From CAVZYN01 sp963779515 (GTDB taxonomy: Bacteria; Pseudomonadota; Alphaproteobacteria; Rhizobiales; Hyphomicrobiaceae), in contig CAVZYN010000013.1 of the NCBI GenBank assembly GCA_963779515.1, positions 1 through 64,000 of the forward strand: 64,000 nucleotides of DNA. Direction: 5' to 3'. Below are positions 34,124 to 42,751 of the stretch, piece after piece. The notes beneath the pieces were generated by a model. That model was not told where the DNA came from and ran no database searches. It saw nothing but the letters and a program-made list of their open reading frames with translations. Each line of letters begins with the position of its first letter. The stretch's first letter is position 1. Both the position numbers and the translations under genes were made by a program.

Positions 34124-36232
34124 TTACGCCTTCTGCTCTTTCGTCCGGATCTGCCGCAGCGTCTGGCGCACGGCGTTGGTCTCGTTCCGCCACGTCGCAC
34201 CCATGATGTCGTTGGTGCCGAACAGCCAATGCTTGAACCCGCCCGAGTCACGGTCGATTTCAGCCAGCGCCGCGCGCTGTAGCAGCTGCACGTCGTTCGA
34301 CATCTTCTCCAGCAACTCCACCGGCCGTGTATTGGTCTGCTCGAGTGAGCCGATCCGGTTCGAGATGATGCCGATATCGCCGCTCTGCTCGAGCCGCCAC
34401 TGATCGAGGTTCTCCGACAGCGTCTGCTGGTTCGAGCCGAGCTTCAGCAGCGCGTTGTGCAGTTCCGAGAGATCCCGCTCGTGCTGCCGCGTGCTTTCCT
34501 GATTGACCGTATCGATGCTCACGACCCGGTCCGCCAGCGCCTTCAACACTTGCGCGCTTTCATCATGCCGGCGATCCACCTGGCCGACGATCTGCTGCAC
34601 CACGGCCGCCGCATCGCCGCCCTGATCCATCGCCGAGGTCAGCGTCTGGAACCGGTCGTTGATCAAACTCTGCAACGCCGGCGCGCTCTGCTGCTGCGAG
34701 ACCACCAGCCGGTCGATCGCGGTCTTCAGCTCGGTGCCGACGCTGTTGCGCAGCGCCACCGTCTCGTTGCGTTGTGCAGCGATCGTCTGATCCAGCGACG
34801 ACAAGCGCTCCAGAATGCCGTTCATACCCCGCTCGAACGCCGACAGACGCTCGCTCACGGCCTGCATCTGGTTCGTCACGCCCGACATGTCGATCTTGCC
34901 GCCGCCCGACGTCAGCGCCTGGTCGAACACCTTGAGGCGCTCGGCCATCGTCGCCCACTGGCGCGCGCCTTCGCTGCTGCTGCCGGCGACCGACCGCTCG
35001 ATCGTGCTGAGCTTGTCGGTCAACGACTGCGTCGTCTTGCCGAGCGTTTCGAGGTTCGATTCCATCGCCAGCTCGACGTTCTCGAGCTGCCGGATCACGT
35101 CGTGCGGGATCTGCGCTTCCGATCGCGGCGCCGCCACATCCCGCTGCACGTCGCGAATGAGATCACCGATCATGCGCCGGTCGCCGGCAATCTCGTTATG
35201 GAGCACGCGCAGCGTGCCTTCCAGCTGATCGATCCGATCGTAGACGCCGTCGAAATTCGGTTGCACGACCACCGGCTGCGCTACCGGCTCGCGTTCGCGC
35301 CGCGCCGGCGGCGCCTCGACATAGACCGTTTGCTGGCGCGGCGGCGGTCCCTCGACATAGACGGTCTTGGGCGCCGGAGGAGCCTCGACATAAACCGTCT
35401 GCTGCGGCTGTTGCGGCGCGTCGACATACATCGGTGGCGGCGCATCGACATAAACGGTTTCGCGAACCGTCTCGCGGCGCGGCGGCGCGTCGACATAGAC
35501 CTGACGCTGCGGCGCGTCCATGTAGACCGCCTGCTGCCGTGGCGGCGGCGGTCCTTCGACATAGACCGTCTGCGTCTGTTGACGCGGCGCGGGCTTCTCG
35601 ACGTACACCGTCTGTGTCTCGACGCGTTGCCGCGGCTGCTCGGTGTAGACGACGTGACGTTCGACGACGGGAGGTGTGGTGGTGCGCATGTGTGGCCAGT
35701 CCCAGCTTTGCCAATCGTTGGCATGACGAAGCAACAGAGCAATCGCGGGATTATCGCGATTGTAATTCAACAGAACCCAAAGCAGATCGTGCACCGTCGC
35801 GCTCTGCGACCGCTGTGCGGCATGATCGCTGGCGCGGCGGAGCACGTCGGAAAACTCGCTCGATGCGCGCGGCTGAGCGGCGTGCCCGCGCCCCATCGGA
35901 ATATCACTTGAAATCACGGCGGCGCTTTCGCGTCGCAGATGCGCCTCGCGAATGCCGCGCTGCTCGAGAATCTCGGCGGCAGCCTCCACGCGCGTCATCG
36001 CATGCAGGAGATGCTCCAGCCGGACTTCACTCGAGCCGTGCGCGTGCGCGACGTCGAAAGCATGGTTGGAACACGCCAGCACCGTCTCGTCGGCATAGAG
36101 CGGATCGGACCGCCCACTCGACGCCCGCGGCCGCCATCCGTTCAGCTGCGGCGCATCATCGACGCCATAGCTCGGACGCGACACGCGCCCGTGCCCTATT
36201 CGAATGTCGAGGTCTTCACCTCTATACGCCAT
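34124..36232 (-). CDS. Clp_N-like domain protein with YVEAP repeats and coiled coil
   Basis: 702 aa from ATG 36232 (MAYRGEDLDIRIG). Residues about 48-172 resemble the Clp N-terminal repeat domain (VLACSNHAFDVAHAHGSSEVRLEHLLHAM, then SEFSDVLRRASDHAAQ...TVHDLLWVLL), without any AAA+ module. Residues 192-309 hold about ten tandem units of TVYVEAP/YVDAP form, rich in Tyr, Pro and acid. Residues 325-680 are a long coiled coil with many Gln/Leu heptads. No signal peptide. I know similar N-domain plus coiled-coil proteins from Bradyrhizobium relatives, function unknown. A scaffolding or adaptor role is only a guess. Confidence 0.8.
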   Translation of the reverse strand: MAYRGEDLDIRIGHGRVSRPSYGVDDAPQLNGWRPRASSGRSDPLYADETVLACSNHAFDVAHAHGSSEVRLEHLLHAMTRVEAAAEILEQRGIREAHLRRESAAVISSDIPMGRGHAAQPRASSEFSDVLRRASDHAAQRSQSATVHDLLWVLLNYNRDNPAIALLLRHANDWQSWDWPHMRTTTPPVVERHVVYTEQPRQRVETQTVYVEKPAPRQQTQTVYVEGPPPPRQQAVYMDAPQRQVYVDAPPRRETVRETVYVDAPPPMYVDAPQQPQQTVYVEAPPAPKTVYVEGPPPRQQTVYVEAPPARREREPVAQPVVVQPNFDGVYDRIDQLEGTLRVLHNEIAGDRRMIGDLIRDVQRDVAAPRSEAQIPHDVIRQLENVELAMESNLETLGKTTQSLTDKLSTIERSVAGSSSEGARQWATMAERLKVFDQALTSGGGKIDMSGVTNQMQAVSERLSAFERGMNGILERLSSLDQTIAAQRNETVALRNSVGTELKTAIDRLVVSQQQSAPALQSLINDRFQTLTSAMDQGGDAAAVVQQIVGQVDRRHDESAQVLKALADRVVSIDTVNQESTRQHERDLSELHNALLKLGSNQQTLSENLDQWRLEQSGDIGIISNRIGSLEQTNTRPVELLEKMSNDVQLLQRAALAEIDRDSGGFKHWLFGTNDIMGATWRNETNAVRQTLRQIRTKEQKA

Positions 36233-36527
36233 ACTCACACTCTCCCTGCCGCGCGCTCTGACTTGGGCGCTTACGGCATTACGCGTCACTTGCGGCGCCA
36301 ATACGCTCCCCGGGCCCCTATACCGAGCAAAGAGCGCGCCAATTCCGGACCGAAGTCTCGAGCCCGCGCGACAACAGCGTCCCGCACGGCTGACCACCGC
36401 TACCGGCAAAAACCGGCAAACTCTTGACAGTCAGAGATTATCTCGTTTCCCCGGCTGCGGCGAGGGGCTAGCCGCCGAGTTATGGAACTTAGTCAACGCC
36501 GCCCCTGGTTCCGCCGGAAACCCCGTC

Positions 36528-37235
36528 TCAGAACAAGGATTTCTGGGGCTCCGAGCGATCGATCGGCCCAGAAACCACCTCGATCAGATCGGCACTGTCG
36601 TACCGCGAGTTGTTCAATTTGGGCGAAACCCGGACAACTTCGAGCAAATCTTCAGGCGCCGGCCGCAGCAAATCCTCGATCGGCAGCGCCGACCCCGGCG
36701 TCACATCCAGCCACGCGTCGAAATCGCTGGGCGCCAGAATGAGCGGCATCCGGTCATGCACCTGTCCGGCCGTCGCATTGGCCGCAACGGTCAGGATTGC
36801 CATGCTCTCGAACTCGCTGCCATCCGCCCCGAGCCAATGCTCCCAAAGCCCGCCGAACCCGACCAGCCCGCCCGCCTTCGGCCGGATGAGATGCGGCAGC
36901 TTCGCGCCCGTCTTCCCCGTCCACTCATAAAATCCATTGGCCGGCACCAGACAGCGCCGATGCCGCAGCGACGCCCGGAACGACGGCTTCTCCGCCGCCG
37001 TCTCCGCCCGCGCGTTGATCAGCGTCGTGAACTCGCGCGGGTCCTTCACCCATCCGGGCACCAGCCCCCACCGCACCAGCGTAAAGATCCGTTCGCCCCG
37101 CCCGTCGGTTCTGACGATCCCGACCGGTTGCGTCGGCGCGATATTGAAGCGCGGCGGGAACGCCACCTCGTTCCCGTGCTTGAAATAAGCGCGCACGGCC
37201 TCAGGCGGCGATGTCAGATTATAGCGCGAGCACAT
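36528..37235 (-). CDS. SRAP-domain DNA-protein crosslink protein (YedK/HMCES-like)
   Basis: 235 aa. SRAP proteins bind single-strand abasic sites through the N-terminal cysteine at residue 2. Here MCSRYNLTSPPEAV gives Cys2, INARAET the Asn and acid, VPANGFYEWTG the catalytic Glu, and QVHDRMPLILAP the His. All four signature parts are intact and length is normal, so a functional abasic-site shield is likely. It is divergent from the Nudix gene; the starts are about 75 bases apart. Confidence 0.92.
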   Translation of the reverse strand: MCSRYNLTSPPEAVRAYFKHGNEVAFPPRFNIAPTQPVGIVRTDGRGERIFTLVRWGLVPGWVKDPREFTTLINARAETAAEKPSFRASLRHRRCLVPANGFYEWTGKTGAKLPHLIRPKAGGLVGFGGLWEHWLGADGSEFESMAILTVAANATAGQVHDRMPLILAPSDFDAWLDVTPGSALPIEDLLRPAPEDLLEVVRVSPKLNNSRYDSADLIEVVSGPIDRSEPQKSLF

Positions 37236-37309
37236 TTCTATTGCGGCCAGATAGGCTTCGAGATCAGCTTCGACATCATCTGACCACTCTAACGCAAAGG
37301 CCGCCCGGA

Positions 37310-37759
37310 ATGAATGCCTCGCAACCGACCTCTGCGCCCTGGCCCCGCTGCGGCGCCAGCGCCGCGATCTTCCGCGGCAATCAAATTCTCCTGATCGAAC
37401 GCGGCAAAGGGTCGTATCGCGGCCACTGGAGCCTCCCCGGCGGCCACGTCGAACCCGGCGAAACCGCCAGCGCCGCCGCCAAGCGCGAAGTCGCCGAGGA
37501 AACCGGCATCACCGCCGAGATCGCGGGCCTCCTCGACGTCCACGACATCATCATGCGCCGAGACGACGGCGCCCTCGCCGCCCACTACATGATCGCCGTC
37601 TTTTTTGGCCGCCACGTCTCGGGCGAACCCATCCCCGGCGACGATGCCGCCGCCGCCCGCTTCGTCGCCCTCTCCGATCTGGCCTCCATGCCCCTCACCC
37701 CCCGCGCCGAAGACTTCATCCGCCGCGCCGCCGCCCAACGCGGCAACGAGCGCCGTTGA
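37310..37759 (+). CDS. NUDIX hydrolase
   Basis: 149 aa from ATG 37310 (an upstream ATG at 37211 is less likely as it overlaps the divergent SRAP start). The Nudix box is complete: GGHVEPGETASAAAKREVAEETGI, trimmed here to its parts GGHVEPGE and REVAEETG, fits GX5EX7REUXEEXGU. Expected to cleave a nucleoside diphosphate linked to another moiety. The N-terminal CGASAAIFRGNQILLIERG resembles ADP-ribose/8-oxo-dGTP pyrophosphatases of small size. Substrate unknown. Confidence 0.9.
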   Translation: MNASQPTSAPWPRCGASAAIFRGNQILLIERGKGSYRGHWSLPGGHVEPGETASAAAKREVAEETGITAEIAGLLDVHDIIMRRDDGALAAHYMIAVFFGRHVSGEPIPGDDAAAARFVALSDLASMPLTPRAEDFIRRAAAQRGNERR

Positions 37760-37844
37760 CCCCGCAATGCCTGCCGCTAGTTTGCCCCAGTGTCGCACTA
37801 ACGAATGATTCGGGATCACCGATCCGACGTAACCCCGGGAATGA

Positions 37845-38249
37845 ATGCGCACTTCTTCGCCCATCGCACGCACGTGTCTGGTCGCAGCCCTCGCGCTGAC
37901 GGCCGCCATCGCTGTTGGCCCCACCGCCGCCCGCGCGCAAGCCAGCGACACCAAGCCCTACGACGAAAAAATGTTGCGCCTCTCCGAGATACTGGGCGCC
38001 GTTCACTATCTGCGTGAACTCTGCGGCAATTCCGACGGCCAGCTCTGGCGCGACCGCATGCGCGAGTTGCTCGATTCCGAAGGCGCGACGGCACTACGCC
38101 GTCAAAAACTCACGCGCTCCTTCAACAGCGGCTATCGCAGTTACAGCCGCACCTACAGCACCTGCACCCAGTCGGCGCAAACCGCGATCAACCGCTTTCT
38201 CGTCGAGGGCTCCGACCTCGCCGACGGCCTCGTCAAGTCGATCCCTTAG
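37845..38249 (+). CDS. TIGR02301-family secreted protein
   Basis: 134 aa with a signal peptide ending at AARAQA. The mature part contains LRLSEILGAVHYLRELCG, SFNSGYRSYSRTYSTC and a helical C-terminus. I recognise it as the small family TIGR02301, conserved in Hyphomicrobiales with no assigned function. Two Cys residues may form a disulfide. It follows the Nudix gene with 85 bases between, as in several relatives. Confidence 0.8.
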   Translation: MRTSSPIARTCLVAALALTAAIAVGPTAARAQASDTKPYDEKMLRLSEILGAVHYLRELCGNSDGQLWRDRMRELLDSEGATALRRQKLTRSFNSGYRSYSRTYSTCTQSAQTAINRFLVEGSDLADGLVKSIP

Positions 38250-38336
38250 TCCGGAGGTCGGCTCTGGTGATTTTCATAGGTCTCGTGTCATTATATTCGA
38301 ATTATTGAAAAGGCACGAGCGGGGACGGAGCAAGTG

Positions 38337-39182
38337 ATGCTGGCAAGTGAGGCATGGTCCGCGCTGCGGTTACATGTCGTAACAATTCGGGGTGCATTCG
38401 CGTTGCTCGGATTTTTGTGTTTCCTAAGTAATTTTGGTTTCTATATTGGGTTTCCTTTTTTTGTTGCCGTCGTGATTGCTGCGGCGAACAAAAAATCCGA
38501 TGATGAGAAGATTGTTTTGCACCATCGGCGGCGTGCTGTACGGACATCCTTCTCTAGATTTCTAATCTTTTGTGGGGCGTATTCGGTTTACGCAATATTC
38601 TCCGTTGTCGTTGTGAGTATTGTTTTGTTCAGCTTGATTTTTGCGAAAGTGATTCCGGCACTGCTGCAGACCCCGCTGTTCGATATTCCGATTTCGATTG
38701 CATGCACGGTGCGAAGCGTTGTGCCCGACGCGCTTCCCGTCTGGGGATGGCAGGGTTCCGAATCCGCCAGCACGCGCTGCAAGTATCATGTGGTGATAAG
38801 CTTTCTTCTTCCAATGGTGGGTGCGCTCATGTTTCTGGCGCTGACCCGGAAATTCGGATCTCTTGGCGATGCTATGAGAATTCGTACCGCAACGAGGAAA
38901 TCTTCCATCCAAGCTATTGTTTGGCTGACTTCTTTAATTGTCTTTTTTGAAGTGTTGACAACGGCGAGCAAGGTGTTCGTTGCTGGGGGGGGCAAGCGGT
39001 CTTCGAGTAGTTTGTTGAAGCATATTTGGAGAAAGGCACAATTTAGAGCTCCCTACGACTATATGGAGATCGCCTACGGTCATTTGGTCTTACGGTGTTT
39101 TATTGTTTTCTGTCTTGTCTGGTTGACGGCCTTCGTTTTTCAGCGGTTGATCGAGCATAGCGACGCGGGAGCAAATTCATGA
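38337..39182 (+). CDS. Unknown multi-pass membrane protein in A/T-rich DNA
   Basis: 281 aa from ATG 38337, with GGAG six bases upstream. Five or more hydrophobic helices are visible (FALLGFLCFLSNFGFYIGF, VYAIFSVVVVSIVLFSLIFA, VVISFLLPMVGALMFLAL, IVWLTSLIVFFEVLT, LRCFIVFCLVWLTAFVF) separated by basic loops. I do not recognise a family. Its codons and the surrounding 38.27-39.25 kb have markedly lower GC than the neighbours and many T-rich codons, a sign of recent transfer. No export signal or catalytic motif is visible. Confidence 0.65.
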   Translation: MLASEAWSALRLHVVTIRGAFALLGFLCFLSNFGFYIGFPFFVAVVIAAANKKSDDEKIVLHHRRRAVRTSFSRFLIFCGAYSVYAIFSVVVVSIVLFSLIFAKVIPALLQTPLFDIPISIACTVRSVVPDALPVWGWQGSESASTRCKYHVVISFLLPMVGALMFLALTRKFGSLGDAMRIRTATRKSSIQAIVWLTSLIVFFEVLTTASKVFVAGGGKRSSSSLLKHIWRKAQFRAPYDYMEIAYGHLVLRCFIVFCLVWLTAFVFQRLIEHSDAGANS

Positions 39183-39582
39183 GCACTATTTCGATTTCAC
39201 AAGCTGAGAACTCTGCATACATGTATGGAGACGTGACGAACCATGAACGCGACGCAGTCTGTTTCAGGAGCAATTGCGCGCAACTCTCTCCTCCGTCATA
39301 CCGGCGAAGGCCGGTACCCAGGCAACGTGCGGCATATCACTGTTTTGCTTGGAGTCCCGCCGCAGCTTGTACCCAGCCCCACTCGGATCGCAGATCGCGA
39401 CGCACGTGGAGTTGCGAGCATCCTTAGTCGCGCGCATGAGCCGCCTCAACGTTACCCACAATCAGATTCACATTGAATCGTTGTAGCGCGAAGACAGCGC
39501 AAATCGGCATGCTAAGGCATTTTCCGGGAGCAGAGGCTCGGACGCGCAACAGGATCGGCGCGTCACAATTGGGGATGACACG
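39183..39582. other. Intergenic region after the A/T-rich gene
   Basis: 400 bases without a supportable gene. It contains a short palindrome around ACCGGCGAAGGCCGGT at about 39299-39314, of the common REP type. Small open frames here lack start context and do not look coding. Confidence 0.5.
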
Positions 39583-39831
39583 ATGCAAGGTTTGGGACTG
39601 GCGGAGAGCGATGATGACAGCCTCAAGGCGCTGAACATCATTCTGGAAGCCTGGGAAGACGGCACCGAACGCGGCATCGCGCCGGAGCAAATGGCTTACG
39701 CGGCGCTCTACACGGCGCTGACCGATCTGGTCGCCGCCTTCGGCGAAGAAAACGTCGTGACGCTCGTGCAGGGCCTGGTGCCGCGCGTGCGCAAAGGCGA
39801 GTTCACGCTCTACCAGGCGCCCCGCCAATAA
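39583..39831 (+). CDS. Hypothetical small acidic protein
   Basis: 82 aa, acidic and helical (LKALNIILEAWEDGTERGI, MAYAALYTALTDLVAAFGEENVVTLVQGL). No signal peptide or membrane helix. Coding-like codon use and a clear ATG preceded by GATGACACG. I do not know a family name. Nothing in the neighbourhood shows a role; LysE is convergent downstream. Confidence 0.6.
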   Translation: MQGLGLAESDDDSLKALNIILEAWEDGTERGIAPEQMAYAALYTALTDLVAAFGEENVVTLVQGLVPRVRKGEFTLYQAPRQ

Positions 39832-39953
39832 GACCTACCGTGGAGCGGCCACGCGTCCACCACCCAAAAAACGGCACGCGTCGTAGGGCGCAATAGGCGT
39901 CCGCTGCACTCTTGGCACGCTCGACGGTTGTTGCCGTATTGCGCCAAAAAATA

Positions 39954-40616
39954 TCACAACAGCGCCGGCGTCCGCTTCAAGATCATCTCCGCGATCAACA
40001 GCCCGCCGAATCCGACCAGGATCAGGCCCGCGACGCGATTGATGATGCCCATCCGCGCTTCATCCAGCAGGTGGCGAAAACTCGAGATCTGCTGCGACAC
40101 CACCACCCAATAGGCGAAACTCCCGCCCATGATCGCCGCCACCATCACGAACGCGTCGATATAGGATGAAACCTCCACGAACGAACTGACGCCGCCGAAA
40201 ATCGCGATCATGCCGATCACGGCACCCGGATTGGTAATGGTCAGCAGAAACGTCTCCGGAATATCCCAGAGATAGTCCTTCAGCGTCGCCTTCTCGGCGT
40301 CACCCGCCGACATGAACACGGGTTTCGTGAAATAGAGCTTTGCGCCCGCGATGATCAGCGCCAATCCGCCGATGATCTGGATCGCCGTGCGATAATCACG
40401 CAGCGCGCCCGAAATCGCATTGACGCCCAGCGCCGCGCACAGTGCCAGCAGCCCATCGCCGATCATGATGCCGAGCCCGGCCGCCATCCCGCCGACAAAC
40501 CCGCGCTCCGCCGCCCGCTGCAGCCCGAGGAGATTGACGGGACCGATCGGCAGCGCCAGAAGAATTCCGATGATGAAACCGACCGGAACGATGAACGGAT
40601 TTGGCAGGTACGTCAT
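39954..40616 (-). CDS. LysE-family translocator
   Basis: 220 aa with about six hydrophobic helices. The N-terminal GFIIGILLALPIGPVNLLGLQRAAERGF carries the PxGP motif of LysE/RhtB exporters, followed by GLGIMIGDGLLALCAALG and TITNPGAVIGMIAIFG. Probably exports an amino acid or related small molecule from the inner membrane. Substrate not inferable. Single gene, convergent with the small acidic protein gene. Confidence 0.88.
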   Translation of the reverse strand: MTYLPNPFIVPVGFIIGILLALPIGPVNLLGLQRAAERGFVGGMAAGLGIMIGDGLLALCAALGVNAISGALRDYRTAIQIIGGLALIIAGAKLYFTKPVFMSAGDAEKATLKDYLWDIPETFLLTITNPGAVIGMIAIFGGVSSFVEVSSYIDAFVMVAAIMGGSFAYWVVVSQQISSFRHLLDEARMGIINRVAGLILVGFGGLLIAEMILKRTPALL

Positions 40617-40728
40617 GGGCGGCCCAAAGCCCGGCCCGATGCGACCTGATCAGAGCACGGCTGCCAGTCCACCATCGGCCGCATCACGATTACGACCGGG
40701 TCTCGGACCAAGCCAAGTCGATAGAGAC

Positions 40729-41409
40729 GTGAAAATACGGACAAACGTGACACCGGCGGGCTCGAGGAAGGATCGGCTCAGCGTCGGCGCAGCGAGCAGC
40801 CGACGCACTGTCCTAATGGTGCTGGCAGGGGTTGTCTATTGCACACACCCCGCAAGTCTTTCGGCCACCGAGAAGAAAGCGCAAAAACAGGGGAAAAGCC
40901 GTCCCAAATCGAGCGCCGCGCCGCAAACGCCGCCCGCCGCCGGCGCATTGCCCGCGCCGGTCGAGGACATGCGCCAGGCCATCCTCGACGCCGTCCAGTC
41001 CGGCCGCCTCGCCGATCTGCGCATTGCGATCGAACTCAACGAACTGAAACCCGACATCGCCGCCGCCCCGAACGAAGATCCGATCAAAACCTTCGAGCGC
41101 CTCTCCGGCGACGGTACCGGCGCGGAGATTCTCCGCGTCCTTGGATTACTCTTCGAAGCGCCGCCCGCGATCCTTCCGCTCGGCCGCGATCTCGAGAACA
41201 ATCGCCTCTACGTCTGGCCGGGCTTTGCTGAAAAGCCACTGGCCGAGTGGAGCGCCAGCGACAAAGCTCTGGCTGAACAATTTGTGTCAGCCGCCGATCT
41301 CGCACGCCAGCACGCCGAAGGCCACTACCTCGGGTGGCGCCTGATCATCGGCGCCGATGGCACCTGGCACGCCTTCCGCAAATTCGACGCCCCCGCAAAC
41401 CCGAAATAA
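40729..41409 (+). CDS. Hypothetical exported protein
   Basis: 226 aa from GTG 40729, or 197 aa from ATG 40816. The longer form gives a basic n-region and hydrophobic RRTVLMVLAGVVYCTHPASLSA, a plausible signal peptide; the Lys/Pro-rich segment after it leads to a conserved-looking helical domain (MRQAILDAVQSGRLADLRIAIELNELKPDI; DPIKTFERLSGDGTGAEILRVLGLLF) and a C-terminal YLGWRLIIGADGTWHAFRKFD. I recall such proteins as hypothetical in Hyphomicrobiales. Function unknown. It is divergent from lysE-family gene. Confidence 0.65.
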   Translation: MKIRTNVTPAGSRKDRLSVGAASSRRTVLMVLAGVVYCTHPASLSATEKKAQKQGKSRPKSSAAPQTPPAAGALPAPVEDMRQAILDAVQSGRLADLRIAIELNELKPDIAAAPNEDPIKTFERLSGDGTGAEILRVLGLLFEAPPAILPLGRDLENNRLYVWPGFAEKPLAEWSASDKALAEQFVSAADLARQHAEGHYLGWRLIIGADGTWHAFRKFDAPANPK

Positions 41410-41418
41410 TACACCCCC

Positions 41419-41559
41419 AGCCGTCATCATGGGCCTTGTGCCCATGATCTATACGCCGTTTCACGCCGTCGCGGTCAGGCACACGCGTCGCCACACGGTC
41501 ATTCTCAACCGCACCAATGGTGGTCCTGGATCCGAGGCACAAGGCCTGGGATGACGGCT
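41419..41559. repeat. Palindromic repeat family A, copy 2
   Basis: Starts AGCCGTCAT and ends ATGACGGCT (terminal inverted repeat), with GGCCTTGTGCC near one end and GGCACAAGGCC near the other, so the unit can fold into a long imperfect hairpin. First of three nearly identical copies in tandem. Confidence 0.9.
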
Positions 41560-41603
41560 GAGGAGAAACTGTCATCTTGGACACAGAAGACTCACCCACC
41601 CAA

Positions 41604-41739
41604 AGCCGTCATCATGGGCCTTGTGCCCATGATCCATACGCCGTGACGACGCGGTCAGGCACGCGCGTCGCCACACGGTCATTCTCAATCGCGCCAATGG
41701 TGTTCCTGGATCCGAGGCACAAGGCCTGGCATGACGGCT
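41604..41739. repeat. Palindromic repeat family A, copy 3
   Basis: Same boundaries and internal pair as copy 2; differs at scattered positions and by a short deletion. Spaced 44 bases from copy 2. Confidence 0.9.
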
Positions 41740-41782
41740 GAGGAGAGGCCGTCATCATGGAACACAACACTCATCCACCCAA

Positions 41783-41926
41783 AGCCGTCATCATGGGCCT
41801 TGTGCCCATGATCCATACGCCGTGACGACGCGGTCAGGCACGCGCGTCGCCACACGGTCATTCTCAATCGCGCCAGCGGTGGTCCTGGATCCGAGGCACA
41901 GGCGCACAAGGCCTTGGATGACGGCT
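41783..41926. repeat. Palindromic repeat family A, copy 4
   Basis: Third member of the 41.4-41.9 kb array; carries an eight-base insertion (GGCGCACA) inside the right internal arm. Spaced 43 bases from copy 3. Confidence 0.9.
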
Positions 41927-42162
41927 GTGGATGGCGGGATCATTCGAATGACACAACACTGCGACGTCGCCACAACGTGCCTTTGCCCTTTAGGGTTGCG
42001 CAAGACTTCTTCTCTACTCTGACATCACTTGATTGAAGCCGCAGCGCCATCCAGCGCACTGCGGGTGGCATGACGCCACGACGCCCGCCGCGGCCATCTT
42101 CACGCATGATGCGCATCAAGCACACCGCTCGCCAACGCCCGCTCTGCAACGGATGCGCACCC
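41927..42162. other. Region between repeat array and PilZ gene
   Basis: About 235 bases with no separate gene. It may hold the promoter of the PilZ gene or its 5' end, because the PilZ frame is open from 42070. Confidence 0.4.
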
Positions 42163-42630
42163 ATGCCCGCACACAAATTGCCCGCGACCCATCTGCCCGC
42201 TACCGATAGCCAGGACTACCCCTTCGATCTCGCCCGCGACCGCCCGGCCGCCCTGCGCCGCCGGCACGATCGCGTCGCGACCGACATTCCAGCCATTCTC
42301 CATGTCCGCGGTCACTTCCGCGGCGTCACCATCCGCAACATTGCGCCCGGCGGTGCCAGCCTGCGCGGCGGCTTCGCCCTCTACCGCGGCGACCCGGTCG
42401 ACATCGAACTTCTCAACGGCCGCCGTCTGCCCGGCCGCATCGCCTGGTCGCTCGGCGACCGCTGCGGCGTCGCCTTCGCCGAGAGCCTGCCTTCCGATGA
42501 TCCGCTTCTGAGCGAAGCCGCGTGGGGCTCCGCACGAAAATGTGCGCGATCGGGCGCGAAACCAAACCCAGGGGACGACCGTAGCTCTCCCGCACCAAAA
42601 AATAACGCATCAGGAAAATCAGGGGCTTGA
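42163..42630 (+). CDS. PilZ-domain protein
   Basis: About 155 aa from ATG 42163; ATGs at 42070, 42106 and 42109 are also possible and the N-terminus is uncertain. The PilZ domain is at about residues 35-125: RRRHDRVATDIPA supplies the RxxxR c-di-GMP motif, and IRNIAPGGASLRGG the second (D/NxSxxG) motif with Ala in place of Ser. VDIELLNGRRLPGRIAWSLGDRCGVAF is the closing beta strand region. Probably a c-di-GMP-binding regulator. The Ser-to-Ala change could weaken binding. Confidence 0.78.
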   Translation: MPAHKLPATHLPATDSQDYPFDLARDRPAALRRRHDRVATDIPAILHVRGHFRGVTIRNIAPGGASLRGGFALYRGDPVDIELLNGRRLPGRIAWSLGDRCGVAFAESLPSDDPLLSEAAWGSARKCARSGAKPNPGDDRSSPAPKNNASGKSGA

Positions 42631-42751
42631 GATTTACCGGAAACGCGATTCACGTTCTCGGTAACCATATGCTCTCTTGGCCATGGTTTCCCAGATGCGA
42701 TACTCTTACATCCCGCGTCTGGTCACTCCACTCCCACAGAAGGCACCTCGC

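Noticed and set aside
34457..35911. 484-codon plus-strand open frame opposite the Clp_N protein
   Set aside because: Arises from the repeated codons on the other strand; Arg/His-rich and without start context.
32871..41926. CRISPR array in the tandem repeats
   Set aside because: Units are over 100 bases, only three in a row, with nearly equal spacers of similar sequence; no cas genes.
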